A program made the translations under genes and the position numbers. From assembly GCF_030247185.1 (NCBI RefSeq), contig NC_080572.1:84952435-85016434 (forward strand): DNA of 64,000 nucleotides, given 5' to 3'. This stretch comes from Malaya genurostris (lineage: Eukaryota; Arthropoda; Insecta; Diptera; Culicidae). The notes beneath the pieces are model-generated. The model was not told the origin of the DNA. It ran no database searches and worked only from the letters and a program-made list of their open reading frames with translations. Below are positions 45,385 to 56,489 of this stretch, piece by piece; position 1 is the first letter of the stretch; every line of letters starts with the position of its first letter.

Positions 45385-45590
45385 TATGCACCACTAACCA
45401 GCCAAGTAGAAGTGTGCTTCTGTAGCTCAGTAAATTAATGAGGGTACTTTGTGATCCAATGATTCTCGGTTCAAGTCGCGACAGACACTATCGGTATTTA
45501 TTTTTTATTTCAATAAACTTCATGTTATGTAATTTTCACACAATATTACAAGTTCTTGCACGTTGTTTTGTGGTCCGAAATTTGAGGTGA
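45385..45590 (+). mobile_element. tRNA-derived SINE (family B)
   Basis: It has the leader AACCAGCCAAGTAGAAGTGT, the A box in CTGTAGCTCAGTAAATTAAT, and a well-preserved B box in TCTCGGTTCAAGTCGCG. The body continues with AAACTTCATGTTATGTAATT and CAATATTACAAGTTCTTGCA. It is the best-preserved head of this family in the window. Confidence 0.8.
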
Positions 45591-46521
45591 ACTGGTTTTG
45601 TACAACGTTTCAAAAAGTGGTGGTGATTTTGTCCCCCTTTTCAAAACATTGTTACTCGGAAACTGTTACTCGCTCATAAAAAAGTCCTAAAAAGCAATTG
45701 TAAGACACCATAAAATATATGAATTGAAAAATCGAGGGACAGAGGGCTCGAAAATTGTCGAAAAAACTACAAAGATCAGCCTCTTGGGGTTGTTCGAGCC
45801 GTTGATGTGGAACAAGGCAACCAAAATTTCCAATGATTGTCATTTTCAATTAATCGTCACATTTTTGAAGCCGCAAATGAACACGAGTCTACTTAGATTG
45901 ATCCTTATAAGGAATCAACACCGAACACGCGAACCCAGAATATAGACTCTATTTATCGTGATTTGTATTTATTTCGTAGCCGACGAAATTACATCAATTG
46001 GCGAAATGTATGCAATTAAATGTTTGTACATGCTTGTGATACGGATATCGATATTTAAGCTTCTCTTCACCAAGCTTGTGTTCATGTTTTGTATGCAAGC
46101 AGTTATTTTTATAGCGTTTCTCTAACATTACTACCATTCTGCGATTTCGGTTAGAGCGATAAAATATTTCTCATTATCAATCGAGTTCATCTTATATAAA
46201 TTAGAAATTAGTCTTATGCACTCAAAATTTACCCTGGGGTAGTTGTCAATTTCTCAGGCGAAACGACATAACATGGGATTTCATCCAATCTTGCATGCCA
46301 CAAGATCAGAGCATACCAGTTAAAGCTTCAAATCGTTTTATGGCACTTTTTGTCTTGCTGTGTAGCAACAACCTACCTCTAGCAAGCAACGCATAAGACT
46401 GAAACGTTAGCTATAATTTCGCTTCTATTTGTAGATTCGCGTGCTTCCAACAGCTTTGCTTTTGCTTCGATTGACCAATCAGAGCGCTGATTTCCCTTTG
46501 ATATATCGCTTACTCCTTCAA
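45591..46521. other. No gene recognised
   Basis: The frame at 45724-45945 (73 codons) has no motif I recognise. The rest is AT-rich without repeats matched elsewhere. Confidence 0.3.
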
Positions 46522-46674
46522 AACCGTCGACTAAGGCAGGGAAATCCGGTTTGCCGGAGATTTTTTGCAGCCAAAATAGGACACTGCTAGCTATTAATCA
46601 ACATTTCAATGATATAAAATTAAAAATACATGGCTATGAACATTCAAATCAATCCGTAGAAATATTTCTAATCA
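46522..46674 (+). repeat. ~150-bp dispersed repeat, second copy at 56327-56474
   Basis: Both copies begin AAACCGTC and share GGCAGGGAAATCCGGT, TGCCGGAGATTTTT, AAAATAGGACACTGCTAGCT and ACATGGCTA(T/A)GAA. They stop matching after CGTAGAAATA. No ORF or terminal repeat was seen. Confidence 0.75.
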
Positions 46675-47379
46675 AATGGTGACATAATATTAATAATTGA
46701 TATAAAATTGACTGAGTTGTAATTGTTCAAAACCTGACCACATTTCTACGTGTATTTTTCTGGAGTTTCTAGTTTGCACCACTATATAGAAAACAAAAAT
46801 GTGTTCCACATTAAAAATGTAACTGAACAAAAGTTTTATCTGTATCATTGTCGCTTTAAGTCTGTTATTAAAGCATACTTTTGATGTTTATATATTTAGT
46901 CCCTATTAGGAATTTAGGTTTTTAAGTTCAACTTTTTTGAAACAAAATTTGAATTCTTTGAATTCCATGTCTAAATATTTCTAGATCGGCTGCTTCTACG
47001 TCGCAATGAGCAAATTTATTGATTTTGATCGGTAGTATTTTTTTTTGTGTTTCAAGAGCCATTTCAAAAAACTTGTTTTGCAAATACATTCAATATGTTC
47101 TTAGCTGCATATTCTTTGGCTAAGCAAAAGGACGAATGATTTGAAAAACAGAATAGCCCAGTATTGGTATTAATAACAAGTTCAATGCATTAAAATTGCA
47201 TGAAAAAATGGAAAGGCGTTCTATTTGAAAAAAAAAACTATTGATAGTTTTTGTTCAGTGTAATTTTTTTAAATTACAAATTTTTTTTGGAAGACCTAAT
47301 AAATTTCCTGCAACTTTTTCTTGGGCACTGCAGATTTGAAGAATGTGTGAGCAAAGATACATTCCCCCTTTTTTTTAAA
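46675..47379. other. No gene recognised; AT-rich
   Basis: No repeats or ORFs of note. Confidence 0.35.
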
Positions 47380-48500
47380 TTAACCAATGTATCGAATCTG
47401 TCTCTTCATCAAAGCAAAACAACTGGTTTGCCATACTGAAGATGAGTGCAAAGTTCCATCCAAATTGAAGCCAATGTTCGGGGAAATTAATCAAGTTCCA
47501 AACACTACAGACCATTCCTCACACCGTTCCCTGCCACAAGTTCTGTCTGTCTTCGGGGAAGTGGAACAGGAAAAATCCTGGTAATCGTAAACTTTCACCT
47601 TATTTCCCACATCATCATCATCATCACATCAACAAGCTTTCACCTATTAAAAGACTGCTGACTGTTGCTGGTTTGCTGGTCGCAACTGCCACCCATTCAC
47701 CACCCATTCGCGATATGTGTGCCCACGGTTACCGGCTCCTGAAAGTTGAACCGTTCGTGGCTTCTGTCGGTATCCACTGCCAGAATTTCATGTTTGCTTC
47801 TTTTTTTTGTACCTTTCTCCTGTTTCCTTATCCTTGCTTCAGTGGTGGTGTGGGTAAGGCAAGAGTGAGAAGAGAGAAAAAAAATCACTGCTTGCCTTTC
47901 CAGACTTGATGGTGGCTGGTTCGGAAATTTGCCCATTCGCGGTAGCTAACTTACGTTAGTCTACCAAGGACGACGTCTGACGGTGTGTTGTTCAAAGTGC
48001 AACCCTAGAGGGCGAAGGTTGAGGTAGCATGTAGGACCAACAAAAAAAAAAAGCTTACTGATGAATGATACGGTGCTACCGAGTTTCGGTACAGTCATCT
48101 GTTTCGCGGGAGGATGCAGAAGGAGCAAAAAAAAAACTCTTAAGACAAAAAGGAAAGTAGTGAAATAAAATGATTCGCATAAATGAGATGAATGTGTGCT
48201 TGCCTTCTTGCGAGCTCGTGAGGTAAGCGAAACCAACTAAAAACAGCAGCGTTTCGGAAGAAAATTCGCCTTGTCGTTGAACAGGCTGATGATCCTTTAT
48301 GGTTGAATGGGTCCTCGTGAGTGAGAGATGATGCTTATGAACAGCAATGGGTTTCCTTTCTCTAAACACGAGAACAGCTTGGAGTTGGGTATCGCTTTAT
48401 GTAAGCAGTCCTATTAAAGCATGAAGCATTCGAATAGCGGAAAACTAAGACTCAACAGTTTGAGTTCTTTGATCGAATACTAACTAGATTTTGTGCGTAA
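47380..48500 (-). promoter_or_regulatory. Unique island with minus-strand splice donor
   Basis: Non-repetitive and GC-richer. The minus strand reads GACTAAC|GTAAGTTAGC with the donor at plus 47949-47954. Upstream of it on that strand, the frame closes a few bases before the donor, so this would be a non-coding (5' UTR) exon. A second possible donor on the plus strand, GAG|GTAAGC, lies at about 48218-48224. Simple CAT repeats are at 47612-47628. No domain was recognised in any frame. Confidence 0.28.
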
Positions 48501-48644
48501 GTCCGTGTCCGATTCCGTGCCTGTGTTAGTGACTGCGTCTGTATTTGTATCTATCACTAGCCAGCTACATGTTGATAAGTATTTGACGAACTGTCCTATT
48601 TCGACAATCGTGCGATCAATTTTCTTAAATGACTAGCTTACTAT
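48501..48644. other. Short gap, nothing recognised
   Basis: AT-rich with a few GTGTC/GTCTG words. Confidence 0.3.
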
Positions 48645-49243
48645 ACAATACACAGTGGAAGAAATGATAATACGAGTGAGCATTCCTCTAGACGGAATCT
48701 GTTCCACAAGTCAACATATTATTAACGTATTAAAACGTCATGTTGATATGATATTATTTTCTCAATCGCCAATGTTTGTTATAATTGGACGAAATCACTC
48801 ATACAGCATCAATCATAGTAACCCATGAGTCAGCAGACAAAATTTGACAGCTCTATCAGTCGAACTGTAACCGTGATGACAAAAACAGTGAAACAACTCT
48901 GTTCAGAAGTGTACGCGTACAAATAACGGAACCCCCACGGCGTCGAAAGTGGGTATCGTGCGGCACTTTGTGGACGCCGAACCGTTCCAGCATCAACAAC
49001 ATCTTGACACTATTAGACAACAATTAGAGCCCAGTTCCGGACGACCGACGACAATGAGAGACAAGAAGCTCCAAAGGAAGCTGAAAAGAAAGACCGAGGG
49101 AAAAATGACTCCATTGCTACGTGCGCTTGGCCGGGAGTTCGATGCAACCGGTCAAACAGTGGAAAAGTACCTGGCGAACATGATGGTACACGTCAGGAAG
49201 CGTAAGTCACGTCCACTGGTTTCGGAGCTGCAATCACTGTGAA
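48645..49243 (+). mobile_element. 5' part of a DNA transposon, truncated by a repeat
   Basis: The region leads into a transposase N-terminus (next entry) and stops abruptly at about 49233, where the CGGAACCGGAAGTCGG family begins with CAATCACTGTGAAAACCGAC. CACAGTGGAAGAAATGATAA near 48650 may be the terminal repeat, but its partner is missing, so the start is uncertain. Confidence 0.5.
48949..49242 (+). pseudogene. Transposase N-terminal DNA-binding fragment
   Basis: The 97-codon frame includes PSSGRPTTMRDKKLQRKLKR, then a helix-turn-helix-like segment (LLRALGREFDATGQTVEKYL) and the basic HVRKRKSRPLVSE. The GRP linker followed by a second helix-turn-helix is the layout of Tc1/mariner and related paired-type transposase N-termini. 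The catalytic domain is absent, so this is a fragment. The last codons run into the adjacent repeat. Confidence 0.6.
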
Positions 49244-49770
49244 AACCGACTTTTGAACCAAGACCCGGAGGGCCGAATGTCATGTGCCATTCAACTCAGT
49301 TCGACGAGTACGCGTGTCAGTCAGTCTCAACTGTCTCGGAGGTAACTGGACTGAGTTCACAAACATAGATTCAAATGAACGGTCTCTTGGTCGCATAGTC
49401 AGCTATTACATTTTAACCGAATCGAGCTTCCAGTTCGGGAGTAACGGAGAAAAATGTAAAACAACTAACAAAAGAGCACTCAATTTTCTCAGAGACAGCT
49501 TAACCGATTTTCTTTAACTCAGATTCAAATTAAAGACCTTATAGTTCCGTAGCTTTCTATTTAATTCTATTTAGATCCGACTTCCGGTTACGGAGTTACG
49601 GGATGAAATGTGCTAAATGAACTAAATGAGCAAACTCGATTTTCTCAAAGACCGCTCATCCAATTTTCACAAGTTTGGGTTTAAATGAAAGGTCTTATAA
49701 TCCCATTTAACCCTGCCGAATTTCATATGTATGCGTCTTCCGGTTCCGGCATTACAGGCTGATAAGTATC
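49233..49770 (-). repeat. CGGAACCGGAAGTCGG repeat family, block 4 (inverted)
   Basis: Starts with the end module (AATCACTGTGAAAACCGACT, CCCGGAGGGCCGAATGTCAT, CAGTTCGACGAG). It continues with complements of the core (GATCCGACTTCCGGTTACGG at 49575 and CTTCCGGTTCCGGCATTACA at 49737). Confidence 0.85.
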
Positions 49771-50004
49771 AAAATTTCATATTCAGTAGCCTGTTTTTGT
49801 ACATGACACGGAAAAATCCAACGAAATACATTCAATTAGGTTTATGATTAGTATGATTGAATACGTTGATTTTGGGTGTACTATTCATTCATTCATTTTC
49901 GATCTAAAAACATGCAGAGGGCTTTTAAGAAGTATATGGTTAGATTTTCAAAAAAAAAACTGTTTCAATCCACCTAGTGGTCTAATGATGCCTTTCTCAT
50001 GTTA

Positions 50005-51090
50005 CACATAACATTTACGAACTAAACGGGGGTTCGTGAAAAGAGGTAGTTCGTAAAAAAGGTTTACGTTATTTGGGATTTGGTTCGTAAAAAAAGTTTG
50101 CGTTATTTGAAATTTACTTCGTAAAAAAAGTTGTGTGTAATTAATGTGGAAACCGCGCATCATATGGTTATTTTCGGAACGGATATGAAGAGTAAGTGCA
50201 AGAAAATTATGTTTGAGCTCGTTTCAAAATCCAAGATGGCGGCTTCCGGTTTATTGAGATTGACTAAAACCTATAAGGATATCGGAACGGAATTGATGAG
50301 TAGATGTCAGAAAACGATGTTTGAGGTGGTTCTGAAATCCAAGATGGCGACTTCCGGTTTCTTGATATTCCTTGAAAACCCTTACAATATGGGTATTTTC
50401 GGAACGGGATTTATGATTAGATGTCAGAAAACGATGTTTGATTTAGTTTTGAAATTCAAGATGGTGACTTCCGGTTTCTTGATATTCCTTGAAAACCCTT
50501 ACAATATGGGTATTTTCGGAACGGGATTTATGAGTAGATGTCAGAAAACGATGTTTGATTTAGTTTTGAAATTCAAGATGGCGACTTCCGGTTTCTTGAT
50601 ATTCTTTGAAAACCCTTACAATATGGGTATTTTCGGAACGGAATTGATGAGTAGATGTCAGAAAACGATGTTTGATTTATTTTCGAAATTCAAGATGGCA
50701 ATATCAATAAACATCGTTTTCCGACATCTGCTCATCAACCCTGTTCCAAAAATACCCATATTGTAAGCAGTGATGCCACTTTTCCCTGAGGTGGAATCCG
50801 TAGATTTGGTTTCAAGTGTTCTCAAACTCATATATTTGCATAAAATTTTTATTATATCGTTTATTTAATCCGTGCGTAAACAGTAATTTCTGAAGTATTG
50901 AAATCATCCAGACGAAAATTTCGCTGGCGCCAAATCATCCAGGATCTTTCTTCAAAGTGAATTTGCGATTGGAGTTATTTGGGATTTGGTTCGTAAAAAA
51001 AGATTACGTTATTTGGGATTTGGTTTGTAAAAAGAGTTACGTAAAAAGAGGTAACGTATAAAAAGTGTTCGTAAACGGAGGTTTGGGTGT
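50005..51090 (+). repeat. Composite element: TTCGTAAAAA flanks around a minisatellite
   Basis: Repeated GTTATTTGGGATTTGGTTCG and TCGTAAAAAAAG-type words occur on both sides of the minisatellite (50040-50130 and 50970-51075). Flank and array together look like one composite repeat. The AATCCACCTAGTGGTCTAAT block just before it (49974) also opens repeat block 3. Confidence 0.6.
50160..50765 (+). repeat. 117-bp minisatellite (5 units) ending in an inverted partial unit
   Basis: The word GGAACGG recurs at 50176, 50284, 50401, 50518 and 50635. The last three intervals are exactly 117 bp and the first is 108. Each unit carries AGATGTCAGAAAACGATGTT and GATGGCGACTTCCGGTTTCT. As 117 equals 39 codons, one plus frame stays open for 211 codons. 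I regard this as a by-product of unit length. From about 50706 the sequence flips and repeats part of the unit in reverse complement. Confidence 0.93.
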
Positions 51091-51169
51091 ACTGTGGAAT
51101 TCGCAAAAACAACTGTTCATTGAATAGAAATAGGAAACTTGGTTTGTACGGACGTAATCTAACAAAATC

Positions 51170-53215
51170 TACAAATCCTGTTTACCCTGTAGTTCCGGAA
51201 CCGGAAGTAGTATCCACAACAAATTTAGGAATTCCGTATGAAACTGTAAGACATTTCCTTTGAACCTATAAGTTTGTGAAAATCGATTTGGCCGCCTTGA
51301 AGGAAAGTGAGTGAGACCCTTTTGCAGTTTTTAATCACCATTTCCAATTCTTCCGAAACCGGATTCAGATGACCGGTATAGCCGAAGTTGGTTTATTTGC
51401 CAGCAACAAATATGACCTACAAATTGAAACAGTTTTGAACCTAGTTAAACCTAGAATTAATATCTCATGCTCTATTTCGATTAAATCAATCAAACGAAAT
51501 CTAACAAACGAAGCGAACCTGCGTTTCTTTTACTTCTACATATGTAAGTCAAGCTAAACAGCATGAATCAGCAGCATAAAATATGTAGTAGGATTATTAC
51601 TTTTATTATTATTATTATTGACATCATTACACCACCGGCACGGTATTACTGCACTACCGGATGTGAAAATCTCATATTTTCTTCAAATAAATTTGAATTC
51701 ATTGACGTTCATTCTTTCGGTCGCACTTTTCATAGAATAGCTAAAATTTTTATCAACCGCAGCACCGTCTTTTACTAATACTACGCACTAGTAGCAGACA
51801 TTCCTAACTGTTACCAATAGCGTGTACGAAATAGAACAAAGAACGCATCGTTTGTTTTGTTTTTTCTTCTTCTTTCTGTGTGGTACATATTGTCATTCTA
51901 TTTGGCGATATGTAAACTTCGACACTCATTGCCATGCAACTGCGGAACCGGAAGTCGGATCCGGATGAAATTTCACAGTAGCCTTAAAGATACTGTGAGC
52001 TTTAATTTAAATCAAGATATTTGAAAATCGGTTCAAGCATCGCAGAGAAATCGAAGTGAGTTCTATTTTTTAAGTTTTTCTGCACGACTTTCGGTGCTTC
52101 CGGAACAGATAAAGGTTGGACCAGTAGTGCCGAATTAAGCTTTCATGCCCAAAAAACCAACAAGCTTTGCAACTTAGAAGAATTTATCAGACAGTTTTAT
52201 GGGATTCGTACCTGATTTTACCATCGTTTGTGAAAAAATACTGATTTTGAAATTGGTAATTTTCCACTTTTTACGCTTTAGTTCCGGAACCGGAAGTCGA
52301 ATCTGGAAAAAATGTTCTAGAAATTTTTAGGAAACCATAAGACGTTTCAATTGAATCTTAGTTGGTGAAAATCGGTTGACCCGTTTCAGAGAAAATTGAA
52401 TGGACACTTTTTCTCTAATTTTCACATATTACAATGTAACTCCGAAGCCGAAAGTCAGATCCAAATGAAAATCAATAGCAGGCTATTGGACCATAAGACC
52501 TTTTATTTGAAACTTAGTTTGTGATAATCGGTTTAGCCATTTCTAAAAAAAGTGAGTGCATATTTTTTCCATTTTTTTGTGCACATCATCCTATATCTTC
52601 GGATCCGGAAGACAGATCGGGATGAAATCCAATAGCAGGCTATGAAACCATGAGACCTTTCATTTGAATATTACACTGAGGTCTTTTTTTATGCGGTCTT
52701 TTTTTATGCGGTTTTTTTTACGCGACTTTTTTTATGCGAATTTTCAGAGTTATGCGGTTTTTTTTTATGCGAATTTTCAGAGTTATGCGGTTTTTTTTTA
52801 TGCGAATTTTCAGAGTTATGCGGTTTGCCCTTCTGCGGTCTTTTTTTATGCGAAGTTTCAGAGTTATGCGGTTTTTTTTATGCGAATTTTCAGAGTTATG
52901 CGGTTTTTTTTTATGCGAATTTTCAGAGTTATGCGGTTTTTTTTATGCGGTTTTTTTTTATGCGGTACGTAAATTCGCATAAAAAAAGACTTCAGTGTAG
53001 TTTGTAAAAATCGGTTCAGCCATCTCCGAGAAAAGTGAGTGCATATTTTGTTACATACACACATACAAACACACACACCCACACACACACACACTCTCAC
53101 ACACAGCCACAGACATTTGCTCAGTTCGTCGAGCTGAGTCGAATGGTATAAGATATTCGGCCCTCCGGGCCTCGGTTAAAAAGTTGGTTTTCACATTGAT
53201 TGCATAGCCTTTCTA
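51170..53215 (+). repeat. CGGAACCGGAAGTCGG repeat family, block 5
   Basis: Cores at about 51196, 51946 and 52283 (TCCGGAACCGGAAGT), weaker ones at about 52442 and 52599, and the family end module at 53110-53215 (CGTCGAGCTGAGTCGAATGG, CGGCCCTCCGGGCCTCGG, GATTGCATAGCCTTTCTATA). A MITE interrupts it at 52674-52997. A CA microsatellite (53041-53105) holds the place where GT tracts sit in inverted copies. Confidence 0.85.
52674..52997. mobile_element. TA-flanked MITE with internal tandem repeats
   Basis: Terminal repeats of about 22 bp (CACTGAGGTCTTTTTTTATG against CACTGAAGTCTTTTTTTATG on the other strand) are flanked by TA at 52672-52673 and 52998-52999. Removing the element and one TA rejoins a normal line of the surrounding repeat family (CATTTGAATATTA to GTTTGTAAAAATCGG). 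The inside is seven or so tandem copies of a ~31-33 bp unit (TTATGCG, T-run, ATGCGAATTTTCAGAG). No ORF of biological meaning. Confidence 0.88.
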
Positions 53216-53245
53216 TATAAGAATATGGATATGGTTATATCGGTT

Positions 53246-53405
53246 GAACGATCAATATAATTTAATGTTTGAAGATGATTCCAAGCAAATGCCAACATTT
53301 GCGTCCATTCGTGATTAAATTTTAGACCAAACTGAACAAGGTTGACAATGACACAAGACACGATTCACGCGTGATCTGTCAAAAACAGTGTTGCCAAAAA
53401 GATAT
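53246..53405 (-). mobile_element. Internal-deletion derivative of the 3529-3970 element
   Basis: Shares both ends with 3529-3970 (AATATAATTTAATGTTTGAA left; GACACAAGACACGATTCACG and GATCTGTCAAAAACAGTGTT right). It lacks the transposase-coding middle, so it would be a non-autonomous copy. Confidence 0.7.
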
Positions 53406-53489
53406 CAGCACAAAAAAGTCACCCGTTATACATTGGATTTACGTCACGTTTTTTTGTGTGTTTACGGTACGAAATTGTCATCGAACTTA

Positions 53490-54182
53490 AGGCCATCGTC
53501 CAAGTACCATGCGCGCGGGTGGTTTTAGGAAATTTTCGATGGAAATTTTGAAAAATTTGCCAAAACCAAAAACATACAGACCTTTGAAAAGCTTCTATCT
53601 ATCTGCAGGGTGAAAATGGCTGAAATATTCGGAGGGTTTTCCGAGTCTTATTAAAAATAGCACTGAAAAAATGAGCTTTTTAGTGATCTTTCACAATTAT
53701 TGGAAAAATTAATTCGATGGTATGAAATTTTTTTTAAAAAAACCTTATACTGGCAACAAGGACCACATTCAGACACATTTTTGAAAAACCTTTTCACGCT
53801 TTTCATGGAAAATCAACGAATTTCATATAACCGATTTCGTTGAAATTTTTGAATTTCGTGGATTTTCTATGAATAGCGTGAAAAGGTTTTCCAAAAATGT
53901 GTCCGAATGTAATCTTTGTAGCCATCATAAGGTTTATTTGAAAAAAAAAAAATTATGCCATCGCATTATTTTTCCAGATAATTGTGGAAGAAAACACTCA
54001 TTTTTCAGAGCTATTTTTGATAAGACTCGGGAAATCCTCCGAATTTTTCAGCCATTTTCACCCTGTAGATAGATAAAAAGTATTTCAAAGGTCTGTATGT
54101 TTTTGGTTTTGGCAAATTTTTCAAAATTTCCATCGAAAATTTCCTAAAACCACCCGCGCGCATGGTACTTGGACGATGGCCT
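53490..54182. mobile_element. 693-bp fold-back element (near-perfect palindrome)
   Basis: The left arm starts AGGCCATCGTCCAAGTACCA and the right arm ends with its exact complement. Pairing continues inward for most of 345 bp with scattered mismatches and small gaps to a centre near 53836, leaving almost no loop. TA flanks both ends (53488-53489 and 54183-54184), as in Tc1/mariner-type MITEs. The short open frame at 53869-54072 is incidental. A read-through transcript would form a very long double-stranded hairpin. Confidence 0.92.
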
Positions 54183-54184
54183 TA

Positions 54185-55079
54185 ACGACATTTTTTAACA
54201 ATTTTAGCAGAAAAGTACACACTTGAAAAAATTATTCAAAATTGAGTAAAATCCGAGGTACTCACATTCGCAAAAAATGAAGCAATCAAGAAAAGGAGTA
54301 ACTCCTTAGTTTTTCGAATTTGGCATCTTGGGCAAACAAAAAAACGAGAGCAGAAGCTACTCATGGTCATTTATGGTAACTGGTATTAACTACACCGAAA
54401 ATTAAAACTACCTATTATCTTTTCTTTCATTCGTTCCTTCCATTGGTGTCAAAATACCAAGAGCAAAACCACACAACAGCGAGAAGCTCGTTCAATAAGC
54501 TAAAATTAAGTAAACCGTATCAACCTGAATTTGAGTCAATACGACTCAACTGCAGAGTAAACATAACTCATATTTAAGTATTTTTTGCACGTGCCTTACG
54601 GATACTACCTAGAATAACTTAACCTAAAATTAGGTTATTGGGTGGAATGTACTTAAAATCAGATTGTTTTGCAATTCGATGTACTCAAATTTCATATACC
54701 ATTCGATAATGAATAATGAGTACTCTCAGACTCTGAATATCAATTTTATTGTACGTTTAGAAAAGTAGAAGACTACCCCGGTAGGACTTCTATTGGTTTG
54801 AGTACTCCATTAAAGTTTCGTTGATTTATTATTCCGCGAAAGAGAAGAATGCTATTTCGCAATCGAGTGACTGAAAATCACAATTCATTTGATTTGTTCC
54901 TTGAAATGCCATTAACCATGGAAAATTGAATAGTTTGCTTCTTTCTAGAGTTTAACTGAAAAATTGTATTTCATTTCTAGCAGAATTGATTCGAGATGCG
55001 CAAACAAATGAATTATTTCTTATTCATCATTGCGATCACGATAGTTACGATGTATCGACAAGAAAAAACAATCTCCGAA
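54185..55079. other. No gene recognised; AT-rich
   Basis: No repeats matched elsewhere and no ORF of note. Confidence 0.35.
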
Positions 55080-55870
55080 GTACGAATGTCTTAATCCAGA
55101 AACAAAATATTCCCTCAGTTTCCTCCCCGGTGGCGGAGAGCTCTTAAACCACTCACACTCGGTCGAATCAATAAATCATACTGCAAGCAGAAAGCATTCA
55201 TACGGGGAATATTTCATTTTTTAAGAATCACTTACTCCACTCCTTCGCTTAACAAAAGCAGCCGGTGAACCGTGCGGTGGTGTGGGTTCGGTAGGCCACA
55301 GACGCAGCTCGGCAAAAACCACCGGCAAGGATGTTGATGACAACATATATACCATGTGGTGTAGGTTGGGTGGATGATGCTGCAACAGTGGCAGCGATAC
55401 CCGCACCCGCAGCAGGTTTTTCGCATTCATTTCCAGAGATTTTCCCCACCCGCACGAGACTAGCGTGCAGCAGCGCACAATTCATCGTCAGGGCGGTGGT
55501 TGGGGGTACGGTTTCTTTTTTTTTCGCTGCTCAGTCTCAACCAAGGATCCCATCTCCCATAAGACACATTCAGACATACGATGCATACTTTCATTTCCAC
55601 TAATTTCTTAGTCGCAGAGATCCGTTTCCTTGCAGGGTTCCTTCCGCAGGCTGCTTCAGATTTCGTTGCCGCGTTTTTTTTTCGCCTCTGTTTGCCAACT
55701 TAGAAGAAGACGATTCTTCTATCGGAAGGAGGCTTAAGCATCCAGAAAAAGCCAGTCTCGTCTTTTTTCGTACTCTTGGCTCTCGACGGTAGCGACGATG
55801 GTGGCGATGGGGAGGGGGAGGCAACTGAGTCCTCTGTTTGCATCACCACTCATGTTCCGCTCTGGGATAT
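55080..55870 (-). promoter_or_regulatory. Unique GC-rich island with minus-strand splice donor
   Basis: The minus strand reads GGAGTGGA|GTAAGTGATT with the donor at plus 55230-55235. Upstream of it on that strand all three frames are open for about 200 bp of GC-rich sequence, so either a coding first exon or chance openness from high GC is possible. Farther upstream, at about 55824-55830, ACTCAGTTGCC contains a TCAGTT initiator match. No domain was recognised in the predicted peptides. Confidence 0.3.
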
Positions 55871-56326
55871 AAATATGCGATAAATGGAAATAAATGAATC
55901 GATCGAACGTAAATTCATATGAGTGAGCCAGCTTTTCTGCTCTTTGTTACTTGTTTTTCTGCCTGTTGAGATTTCCTGATAAAAACTGTGGAGGCGCACA
56001 ATGCAGGATCTGCTCTGTGAGGAGAATACATATATTCAGATAATGCGTTTAAAAAACAGCCTCGGTAACGGCAGCTTTGGAAGTTGAGTTTTATTTCTCT
56101 GTATCTGCTCCATACTACTATGTATTATGTGAATGCAAATAGATAAAGTTGATCCAATCAAGAATCAAGTACTTTGCCAGACAATGGTCGAATGAAGTTG
56201 TTGTGCTATTGATGAACCGTTTCAAATCAATAATTTAAAATTTATAAAAATTTATTATTCCAGGGAAACGTGCCCTTTGAGCCAATGTGTTGAACCAAAA
56301 GCTTTTATTTTATCTTAAGCAAAAAA
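55871..56326. other. No gene recognised
   Basis: AT-rich; nothing repeated or coding seen. Confidence 0.35.
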
Positions 56327-56474
56327 AAAACCGTCATCTATGGCAGGGAAATCCGGTATGCCGGAGATTTTTAGCAAACAAAATAGGACACTGCTAGCTA
56401 TTATTCAGCATTTAACTGATATATAATCGAAAAAACATGGCTAAGAATATTAAAATCAGTACGTAGAAATAAGC
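56327..56474 (+). repeat. ~150-bp dispersed repeat, copy of 46522-46674
   Basis: See 46522-46674. The two copies are in the same orientation and about equally degraded. Confidence 0.75.
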
Positions 56475-56489
56475 TAGCGATTGTATTAA

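Noticed and set aside
48169..48223. Short plus-strand start exon (ATG to GAG|GTAAGC)
   Set aside because: Only 18 codons with one donor motif. There is no promoter or partner exon, and the nearby minus-strand donor fits the pattern of other islands better.
50131..50766. 211-codon ORF as a repeat protein
   Set aside because: It is the 117-bp minisatellite read in its open frame. The frame spans the inverted end without any sign of selection, and flanks are repeat sequence.
52664..53007. Overlapping ORFs with MRIFRVMRFFF-type repeats
   Set aside because: They are translations of the tandem interior of the TA-flanked MITE in three frames.
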